From: a virus
Strand: one strand, 5' to 3'
IMG/VR virus record: IMGVR_UViG_3300021088_000015
Span: 1 to 53,462 of that record
Length of the DNA: 53,462 nt
Translations under genes and position numbers: made by a program
Part shown: positions 36,644-43,167 of the stretch, piece by piece
Position numbering within the stretch: position 1 is the stretch's first letter
How the letters are laid out: each line of letters begins with the position of its first letter
The notes under the pieces: generated by a model
The model's database searches: none
Seen by the model: the letters and a program-made list of their open reading frames with translations, nothing else
What the model was told of the DNA's origin: nothing

Positions 36644-36889
36644 CGGTGCTTCCGCCCGCTTACGTCCGCGCGAGGGAAGCAACCACGCGGTCAGCAGGAT
36701 CGGGCGCCCAGACGACGCTATTTCCCTAATGACCTGTCCGGCGTCAACCACGGTACGTCGGCCCGTAGATACAGCGCTGGTCAGGAGGTTCGGTACGCCC
36801 CGGCAAAGCCTGGGAAGTTCCCCGGGGTGCGGCATGTCGCTTGTCGATCCGTTGCCGACGATAGCGGATCAGGCCGACAGACCGCAGCG
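36644..36889. other. gap between terminators, no convincing gene
   Basis: No frame has a good start, ribosome site and end within the gap. On the minus strand one stretch reads QVIREIASSGRPILLTAW, faintly like a Phd core, but it runs into the terminator. No repeat or RNA gene recognised. Confidence 0.5.
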
Positions 36890-36932
36890 AAACGCCCCGC
36901 ACGTCAACGGGGAGAAGACATGCGGGGCGTTT
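36890..36932. terminator. 12-bp stem terminator, AACGCCCCGC family
   Basis: AAACGCCCCGCA (36890-36901) pairs with TGCGGGGCGTTT (36921-36932), followed on the plus strand by CTGG and preceded on the minus strand by AAACG; it can end the leftward 37207 transcript. Confidence 0.68.
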
Positions 36933-36991
36933 CTGGAACTAGCCCGTTCCGGGATCAGACGGTACGCCCGCGATAGGCGGAGCGCCAGAGG

Positions 36992-37207
36992 TCAGCGGTC
37001 GAGCGCGGCCCGCACGAAGCAGTCCTTCGCCTCCAACAGCTTGCGAAGACCGGTCGTCAGCTCCGGCCCGTCCGGCAGCGCCGCGATCATCTCCGCCGCG
37101 AGGTCGTGGCACGGCTTGCTGATCGCCTGGAGGTGCTCGGGCAGGTGGGCATGAGCGAAGTGCTTGGCGATCCCGGCCGTACCGGGGTGTCGTCCTTCGA
37201 GGTCCAT
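36992..37207 (-). CDS. Acb2/Tad1 hairpin-like small protein (71 aa)
   Basis: MDLEGRHPGTAGIAKHFAHAHLPEHLQAISKPCHDLAAEMIAALPDGPELTTGLRKLLEAKDCFVRAALDR. The layout, an aromatic start, helix, L-A-x-x-[IM] helix, P-x-G-x-E turn, then L-x-K-L-x-E-A helix ending in an Ala-rich FVRAAL, fits the two-helix hairpin of the Acb2/Tad1 (DUF7681-like) family. Such phage proteins bind cyclic nucleotides and blunt CBASS or Thoeris. It is last in the lysis operon, ATG 37207 preceded by GAGGGG. Family by pattern only. Confidence 0.52.
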   Translation of the reverse strand: MDLEGRHPGTAGIAKHFAHAHLPEHLQAISKPCHDLAAEMIAALPDGPELTTGLRKLLEAKDCFVRAALDR

Positions 37208-37316
37208 CGGTCCCCTCATCTGAGGTCGGATTTATGAAACCGGCGCGGGATCGCGCAGGTCAGAGAGGGTGTGAAACCGGCGGCGATATTATCGCCCCGA
37301 TTCCCACACCCCCCGA
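37208..37316. other. 109-bp gap with hairpins below the endolysin
   Basis: Contains GGCGATA-T-TATCGCC (37282-37296) inside GGGTGTG (37268-37274) and CACACCC downstream. Could be a partial terminator for the lysis genes with read-through into the Acb2-like gene. Confidence 0.4.
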
Positions 37317-38201
37317 TCAGGTGACAGGTGCCGTCCAGCTGGCCGCCCAGGTGGCCTTGTCGACGTGGCCCGTGACCGGCAGGTGCTTCTCCGCCTGGAA
37401 CGCATGGCACACCGCCTGCGACGCCGGGCCGTACTGCCCGTCCGCGACGATCCGCCACCCGCGCGCAGCCATCTGCCGCTGCCACACCAGCACGTCGGTG
37501 CCCTGCGTCGGGTCGACCAGCACCCGGCCCGGCCACGGCGGGGCAACGGGAGGCTTGCCCGGCGGGACGACCGGCGGCTTCACTGGCGGCTTGGTCGGAG
37601 GCTTCACCGGCGCCCCGCCCACCACCCACTGCCCGTAGTCCGCCTTGACGGCCCGGTCGAAGTCCAGGCCGACACCGCCGATCACGTGGTCGTTGCTGTA
37701 CTGCTGCAGCTGCGCCTTCGGCTCCCACTTCCCCCCGGACCAGGCATATGTCTGCCAGCCCCAGGTGATCTTGCTCGCGCTGAACGCACGGGAGACCGCG
37801 TCGTACCCGCCGTACAGCCCGACCCTGCCGCGCCCGATGACGGACGCCGCACCGTCCAGGTAGGCGTTGATCGCGGCCTGCTGCCCGGGCGTGGCCGGGA
37901 AGTCCGCAGCGAAGTAGATCGGGCGCCCGGTAGGCATCCCGCACGCCTTACCCTGCGCGTCGGCGTCGCGAGCATCCTGGGCTCCGGCTGCGTGCCCGCC
38001 GAGCGCCCGGCTGGCGGTGGACTCCCAGACGACGACGATCGCGAGACCCGCGTCCGAGAGGGCCTTCGCCTCGGCCTTCGTGAGGTTCTTGCCGCTGCTG
38101 TCGTGGCTGAGGTACCGGCAGGCGAAGTGCTCGCCCGCGCGGGTCAGTGCGGTGACGCCCGGACGGCCCCACGCGTAGTCAACGCCCTGGATGGTGGTCA
38201 T
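37317..38201 (-). CDS. endolysin: DUF1906 glycoside-hydrolase-like domain plus peptidoglycan binding (294 aa)
   Basis: Residues 1-195: GH25-like DUF1906 fold with QGVDYAWGRPG (Asp8), VVVWES (Glu60), PIYFAADFPAT (Asp100) and GVGLDFDRAV (Asp180, Asp182). A KPP-rich linker (200-225), then a PG_binding_1 domain (WQRQMAARGWRIVADGQYGPASQAVCHAFQAEKHLPVTGHV). Typical actinophage lysin for digesting the cell wall at release. ATG 38201 immediately follows the preceding gene's stop. Confidence 0.87.
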   Translation of the reverse strand: MTTIQGVDYAWGRPGVTALTRAGEHFACRYLSHDSSGKNLTKAEAKALSDAGLAIVVVWESTASRALGGHAAGAQDARDADAQGKACGMPTGRPIYFAADFPATPGQQAAINAYLDGAASVIGRGRVGLYGGYDAVSRAFSASKITWGWQTYAWSGGKWEPKAQLQQYSNDHVIGGVGLDFDRAVKADYGQWVVGGAPVKPPTKPPVKPPVVPPGKPPVAPPWPGRVLVDPTQGTDVLVWQRQMAARGWRIVADGQYGPASQAVCHAFQAEKHLPVTGHVDKATWAASWTAPVT

Positions 38202-38202
38202 C

Positions 38203-38454
38203 TCAGGCACCCCCCGCCGCGGCGTGCTCCACGTCGGCCGCCACCTGGGCGACGACCGGCGCATCGTGGACGACGTCCGCCGCGACCTTCTCAACGGCCG
38301 GGGTGTCCTTCACCGCCACGTGCTCCACTGCCCGCAGCCGGTCCATCACCTCCGTCACGAGCCCCTGCAGGTGCTCGGGGATGTCGTGCACGGCGGCCTC
38401 GAGCCGCTGGACCAGCGACGGCTTAGCAGGGGTTGCGGGGGTTGGTGTGGTCAT
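38203..38454 (-). CDS. helical hypothetical protein, lysis region (83 aa)
   Basis: MTTPTPATPAKPSLVQRLEAAVHDIPEHLQGLVTEVMDRLRAVEHVAVKDTPAVEKVAADVVHDAPVVAQVAADVEHAAAGG. Long amphipathic helix with VAADV repeats, no membrane segment. Between HNH gene and endolysin; role unknown. Confidence 0.58.
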   Translation of the reverse strand: MTTPTPATPAKPSLVQRLEAAVHDIPEHLQGLVTEVMDRLRAVEHVAVKDTPAVEKVAADVVHDAPVVAQVAADVEHAAAGGA

Positions 38455-38906
38455 GATGTTCCCTTCTTGGCCTTGCCGGCCGGTACGAACTCAACAGCGG
38501 GCAGCGAGCCCCGCTTGCGGAACCGCAGCGCCTCCCACAGCGGCGCCGGGGTGACGTGGATGCCGTAGTGCGTGCGGTGGTGGTTGCTGCACAAAACCTC
38601 GAGGTTGCCGGGCGACTCCACCCAGGCCTGGAAGTCCTCGTCGGTGTCGAAGTGCAGCCCGAACGCTTCCTCGACGCGCTTGGGGTCGGTGGCGTTGATC
38701 TGGGAAAACTCGATATGGGAGTGGTGCAACTCGGGCTGCCCGCCGCACAGGTCGTCGTCGATGACGCACTTCCACAGCCCTTGCCGTTTGATCCGGGCCT
38801 TGGCCTGCTCGAACAGGTGATAGTGCGGATCGTCCTCGCGGGCCTCGTGCTCGGGGATGGAGGTGAGCAGGTGGATGGTCAGGGGCTGCTGGTGGGCGGG
38901 CGTCAT
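38451..38906 (-). CDS. HNH nuclease-like protein (151 aa)
   Basis: Core: CVIDDDLCGGQPELHHSHIEFSQINATDPKRVEEAF and NLEVLCSNHHRTHYGIHV, with the second part matching the HNH C-terminal N-x-x-x-LC-x-x-H-H. ELHHSHIEF is the DH-like first histidine pair. HNH proteins beside terminase can cleave DNA in packaging, but this one lies in the lysis region. ATG 38906 overlaps the preceding gene (ATGA). Confidence 0.75.
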   Translation of the reverse strand: MTPAHQQPLTIHLLTSIPEHEAREDDPHYHLFEQAKARIKRQGLWKCVIDDDLCGGQPELHHSHIEFSQINATDPKRVEEAFGLHFDTDEDFQAWVESPGNLEVLCSNHHRTHYGIHVTPAPLWEALRFRKRGSLPAVEFVPAGKAKKGTS

Positions 38907-39340
38907 CGGGTGCCTCCGATCTGGGCGATGTGGGCGACTTGGACGGTGCCGCAGGGCAGCACACCGACGGGCAGGCGGACGGTGACGACCTGCGCCACCG
39001 GGCACGCGGCCGAGGGCGGCGAAGGGGAAGGTCTCGGGCTCGGGCTGGGATGCGGCGACGGAGCGGGCTGCGGCCGGGTGACGCGGATGACCCGCTGGAC
39101 CACCACCACATCCGGAGGGGCGCCCGGCCGGCTTGTCGGCGCAGGGCTTGCAGACGCCGGCGCGGCCGAAGGCGAGGCGCCCGGCTGGGCCGTACGACGA
39201 GACAGGGCGCCCACCTGGTGGCGGAGACTGTCACGCTCGTGGATCAGGCCGACAATCGAGGAGGTCGCCAGCAGGGCCCCGCCAGTCAGCGCGATCACGC
39301 CGCTGAACACGGCCGCGTTCCGGGCAACGTCACGCATCAC
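38903..39340 (-). CDS. membrane protein with Pro/Ser-rich tail (145 aa)
   Basis: N-terminal helix AVFSGVIALTGGALLATSSIVGLI, then a coiled-coil bit (HERDSLRHQVGALSRRT), a Pro/Ser/Ala-rich 50-residue segment and a C-terminal small domain with two Cys (SAACPVAQ, VLPCGTV). A spanin-like or second-holin role is possible given the position. GTG 39340 overlaps the previous stop. Confidence 0.6.
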   Translation of the reverse strand: MMRDVARNAAVFSGVIALTGGALLATSSIVGLIHERDSLRHQVGALSRRTAQPGASPSAAPASASPAPTSRPGAPPDVVVVQRVIRVTRPQPAPSPHPSPSPRPSPSPPSAACPVAQVVTVRLPVGVLPCGTVQVAHIAQIGGTR

Positions 39341-39738
39341 TTCCCGCCTCTCGCGAGCAGGTACGCCCCCGCCGCGCCAGCCATGGCTGCGACGATGGCC
39401 CCGACCGCAGCCCAGAACGCCGTCCGGTTCCCGTGCCGTGTCGTTGTGAGCTCCTCCACGACACGGTCGATGCGGTCGTTCGTCGTCTGATCGACGCGTT
39501 CGATGCGATCGGTCATCGCCTGCTGGCTGATCGCGGCGGAGCGTTTGTCGGCCTCGTACACGGCCTGGAGGACGTACCTTTCGAGCCGTTCCACGATGGT
39601 TTGCAGGTCACGCGCGTTCTGGGCTTTCAGGTCGGCGTTCTGGGCTTTCAGGTCAGCGATGCGCCCGCTGGTCTCCTGGTGGTTGCGTTCCAGGGTCCGG
39701 CCGAGCTCCGCCATCGAAGGTGGCTGCTCCTCACCCAT
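39337..39738 (-). CDS. holin-like coiled-coil membrane protein (133 aa)
   Basis: Long coiled coil (residues 8-100) including a tandem DLKAQNA repeat, and a C-terminal membrane segment AFWAAVGAIVAAMAGAAGAYLLA. One-helix holin/anchor proteins in actinophage lysis cassettes have this form. ATG 39738 with GGGAGG upstream. Confidence 0.66.
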   Translation of the reverse strand: MGEEQPPSMAELGRTLERNHQETSGRIADLKAQNADLKAQNARDLQTIVERLERYVLQAVYEADKRSAAISQQAMTDRIERVDQTTNDRIDRVVEELTTTRHGNRTAFWAAVGAIVAAMAGAAGAYLLARGGK

Positions 39739-39760
39739 CACGTCACCCTCCCGGCGGCCG

Positions 39761-40375
39761 TCATGACAGGAACATGTAGAGGTAGGGGGACGCGCCCGCC
39801 GACGGGGTCGCCGCGGTGTGCGGGAAAGCGGGCGGTGCCGCCTGCGCGGTGTCGGACCCGCCGAACTGCGGGGGGAAACCGTTGACCGGTGAGGAGATCG
39901 CACCCCCCGCCGCGACCGGTGTCGGCATCGTCGTCGCCGAGATCATCAGCCCCGCGTAGTACAACCCCGAGTACGTCGCGGTGTACGACGTCGCCGCCCC
40001 GCTGGCGATCGTCGCGACACCCCAGTTGAAGGCGGAGTTGGCGGGGACCGCCGTGCTGGTCTTGTCTGCGGAGATCGCCACCTGGGCGTACGCGCTGTTG
40101 TACAGCGCGGCCCATTGGTGGGTGGGGGTGACGGCCGCGGTTCCGCCGTTCCCCCAGCTGAAAGTGCCGACGACCTGCCCGGCGACCAGGTAGACGGGCA
40201 TCAGGTTGAGCTTTCCGCTCACGATCGACGCGGTGTTCTGACACGCCCACCTGGGGCACGTTTCGGCGATCCCGGGGCAGTTCAGTTCGTCCCGGTACTC
40301 GCCCATCAGGTCCAGGGTGAGCAGGCCCGCGGTCACCCGCTGCCCGGCAGTGAACACCTGCGGCTGTACAGCCAT
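39761..40375 (-). CDS. tail or baseplate protein (204 aa)
   Basis: MAVQPQVFTAGQRVTAGLLTLDLMGEYRDELNCPGIAETCPRWACQNTASIVSGKL. The remaining beta-rich sequence (TPTHQWAALYNSAYAQVAISADKTSTAVPANSAFNWGVATIASG, YTATYSGLYYAGLMIS) resembles receptor-binding or fibre tip proteins of actinophages. GGAGGTGA precedes ATG 40375. Confidence 0.62.
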   Translation of the reverse strand: MAVQPQVFTAGQRVTAGLLTLDLMGEYRDELNCPGIAETCPRWACQNTASIVSGKLNLMPVYLVAGQVVGTFSWGNGGTAAVTPTHQWAALYNSAYAQVAISADKTSTAVPANSAFNWGVATIASGAATSYTATYSGLYYAGLMISATTMPTPVAAGGAISSPVNGFPPQFGGSDTAQAAPPAFPHTAATPSAGASPYLYMFLS

Positions 40376-40386
40376 GGGTCACCTCC

Positions 40387-43167
40387 TCATATCGACACGT
40401 AGACGGGGCGGGCGAGACGGATGTCCTCGCCCGCGAGATGGGACTTGCTGATCCCGTTGGCGGACCGGGTGACGGTGAACGTCTGCGGTGAGGTGGTCCC
40501 GGCCACGGCGGTGACGGTGACCGTCTCGCCGCCGATGCGCACCACGAACGGCCAGTCGCCCGCGTTCGTGGTCCACAGCGGGTTGCCGAGCGCCGTCGCC
40601 ACGGACCAGGACGTGGCCGTGGTGTTCACGCCGACGCCCAGACTGCTGCCGTCGGTGTCGAGCCGGTTGAAGGGCGGGGTGTCGAGGACCAGCACGTCGT
40701 ACGGGGCGGCCGGGGAGCAGTTGAGCGAGATCGTGAACTCGAAGTTGCTCATCGTCTCGGTGACGCCCTGGGCCAGCAGGTTGACGTCGTCGGGTGGCAG
40801 CCATGACGGCATCCCGGTCAAGGTCAGGACGCTGCCGATGTCGAGGCGTTGCACGTTCTGTGCCAGCGTCGGGTTCGCGACCATCTCGTTCGACGCCATG
40901 GCCACCTGCACCACCGGGAACCGCGCGGCGTCCACCGTGCCGAGGTTCACTCTCCAGGCCGCTTCGTTGATCAGCAGTGTGTCGGACTGGAGATTCAGGG
41001 TCGGGGTGTCGGGGTATCTGCCGACGCCGTTCGGGGGGTCCAGCGTCGACAGGGTCCCCGAATCGAGGGTCGCCCGCGCCGACGCGCCGCCCAGCCGGGT
41101 GACCGTGACGTCGTTACGGATCAGCTGATCGTCATCGATGGGTTCCAGGGTGCCCGCGAGCTGCCCGCCATTGTGGCTCAGGACCGCCAGGGGGGTCTGT
41201 GCCATCAGCGACGACCGCATGCGCAGGCCCAAACCGAACACGTCCCTGGGCTCATACAAGACGCCCCCGTCGGCGTCCGCGCAGCTTTGCAGCAGGTTGA
41301 TGATGGTGTCGGCGCCTTGCGGGCCCATCGGATTGGTCGTGAGCGGGTCTCCGACGGTGCGGGGGGTGATGCCCTCCTCCTGGCACAACCGCATGAACCT
41401 CGCCCCGGCCGCCTCGCCCGCGTTGCCGCTCAAGCTGGACTGCTGCGGCGGAAACCCCGCGCTGCTCACCGGGGCGGCGACACCCGGCGAGAACACCGCG
41501 AGATGCCCGAACGCGGTGTCGGTGATGTTCGCCGTTGTGTCGACCTGGATCTGGGTGACCTTGCCGAGGGTGCGCGTCCCCGACGTCCCCTGGGTGGTAC
41601 TGAACCCGGTGGCCGGCGTCCCGACCCCAAAGCCGGTCTTGATGACAGCCCCGCTCTGCTGCAACGTCACCGACACGCAGCACACCTCGCCGTTGGTGAC
41701 AGAGAGGGTGTTGAGCGTCGGATCCATGAGCTGCGTGCCGGTCTGTACGTCCCACGCGCCCAGCTCCAGCGCCGGCCCCGTGGTGTTCCAGATGACGTCC
41801 CACCGGGTGCCGCTCGACCCTGATGTGAAGAACCGCGCCACGACGGCGCCGTTCGGCATGCCACCAGGGCCGACGGCCATCACCCAGGCGACCGTCAGCG
41901 ACGTCCCGGTGTAGGCGGGAAGCTGCGCGTACCAGCTGCTGCTATTGAGCTGCGGCAGCGGCGCCGACCCGCCCACCCGGGAATCGGACGAAAGTGACGG
42001 CGCCCCGGTGAACAGCATCGCCTGCCCGCCGGTCGCCGACACCAGCGACGTGGACCCGGCCACGTCCTCGCACGGCCAATACGCGACCGCGCCCGGCTTG
42101 AACCGTGACGTGGCCCGGTAGATCGGCGACGGCGCCAGTGCGGTGCCCTGCCCGAGTCGGCGCAGGATCCCCGCACCCTCGATCGGCGTCCACACATCGG
42201 TCCCGCTGACGTCCCATTTCGGGGGGAACGACGACACCTCGCCGTGCATCCGATACCGGCGGTCGGTGATCTCCGTGCTGCCGTTCAGTGTCCAGGTGTT
42301 CCCCGCCGCGTCCGCGAAACTGGTAGCGCCGAGCGTCTGGGCGGTGAAGTCCGGGTTCGCGACCGCCGCCCCGCCGATGCCGTTCAGCAGCTGGAACGCG
42401 TTGATACGCCCGGCCATGATCGACGCGCCGGGCACCCTGCCCTGCCCGGTCTCGCCGAGCACGATCGGGTTCGTCCCGGCGAAGACCGAGGTGGCCCCGG
42501 CGACGATCGGCGCCCCGAGCTGCGTCCACGCCCCGCTGATCGTCGGCGCCGTCCAGAACGTCAGGGTTCCGGTCGCGACTGCCAGGGTGACGCGCAAGGC
42601 GAGCCGGGTGCCCGGCTGCGCAGAGACCGGCACGGTGGCGGAGACGGCGGTTTCGGCGGACCCGTTCGCCGACCACACGAACCGGGGCACATTGGACCCG
42701 ACCAGGTACAGGATCCAGGAGTTGGCGGTGCCGTTGAGGGTGTACCGCTGCGCCAACGTTTGGTATTGCGCCCAGTTGTCCAAGGTGACGTCGATCCTGA
42801 CGTCCAAGTCGCCGACGATATGGAAACCGGCCACGTCCGGGGCGGACACGTTGTCGAGCCCGTACCGGCCGGGAACCCTGAGGGCCTTGGTGCCATCGCC
42901 GGGCACACTGACCCTCAGCGGGGTGTTGCGGCCGATCTGCCCGTAGTACGGCGAGTTGGGGTTGCGGGGGGAGTAGCGGCCGTCCCTGTTGTTGAGGGCC
43001 ATGGTGGCGGTGCTCGCCTCGACGGACGACTGCTCGTCGGCGCGCCCCCGGTGAATGGCGATCTTGTCGTTGCCGCGCACACCGGTCGGCGAGGCCTGCA
43101 CCTGCGTCCACGTCCCGCCGAGCTGCAGCTCGACGCGGGCGTCCAGGGGGGTCGCGGGGAAGACCAT
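40387..43167 (-). CDS. minor tail protein (926 aa)
   Basis: Begins MVFPATPLDARVELQLGGTWTQV, with SVEASTATMALNNRDGRYSPRNPNSPYYGQIGRNTPLRVSV, the signature of actinophage minor tail proteins. LamG-like jelly-roll pieces follow, and near the C terminus SLGVGVNTTATSWSVATALGNPLW and TVTRSANGISKSHLAGEDIRLARP form the final fibronectin-like part. ATG 43167 overlaps the tape measure stop (TGATG); the open frame upstream is noise. Probably part of the tail tip that contacts the cell wall. Confidence 0.8.
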   Translation of the reverse strand: MVFPATPLDARVELQLGGTWTQVQASPTGVRGNDKIAIHRGRADEQSSVEASTATMALNNRDGRYSPRNPNSPYYGQIGRNTPLRVSVPGDGTKALRVPGRYGLDNVSAPDVAGFHIVGDLDVRIDVTLDNWAQYQTLAQRYTLNGTANSWILYLVGSNVPRFVWSANGSAETAVSATVPVSAQPGTRLALRVTLAVATGTLTFWTAPTISGAWTQLGAPIVAGATSVFAGTNPIVLGETGQGRVPGASIMAGRINAFQLLNGIGGAAVANPDFTAQTLGATSFADAAGNTWTLNGSTEITDRRYRMHGEVSSFPPKWDVSGTDVWTPIEGAGILRRLGQGTALAPSPIYRATSRFKPGAVAYWPCEDVAGSTSLVSATGGQAMLFTGAPSLSSDSRVGGSAPLPQLNSSSWYAQLPAYTGTSLTVAWVMAVGPGGMPNGAVVARFFTSGSSGTRWDVIWNTTGPALELGAWDVQTGTQLMDPTLNTLSVTNGEVCCVSVTLQQSGAVIKTGFGVGTPATGFSTTQGTSGTRTLGKVTQIQVDTTANITDTAFGHLAVFSPGVAAPVSSAGFPPQQSSLSGNAGEAAGARFMRLCQEEGITPRTVGDPLTTNPMGPQGADTIINLLQSCADADGGVLYEPRDVFGLGLRMRSSLMAQTPLAVLSHNGGQLAGTLEPIDDDQLIRNDVTVTRLGGASARATLDSGTLSTLDPPNGVGRYPDTPTLNLQSDTLLINEAAWRVNLGTVDAARFPVVQVAMASNEMVANPTLAQNVQRLDIGSVLTLTGMPSWLPPDDVNLLAQGVTETMSNFEFTISLNCSPAAPYDVLVLDTPPFNRLDTDGSSLGVGVNTTATSWSVATALGNPLWTTNAGDWPFVVRIGGETVTVTAVAGTTSPQTFTVTRSANGISKSHLAGEDIRLARPVYVSI

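Noticed and set aside
36644-36790. Minus-strand stretch QVIREIASSGRPILLTAW resembling a Phd core
   Set aside because: No start or stop of its own and it runs through a terminator hairpin; at most a relic.
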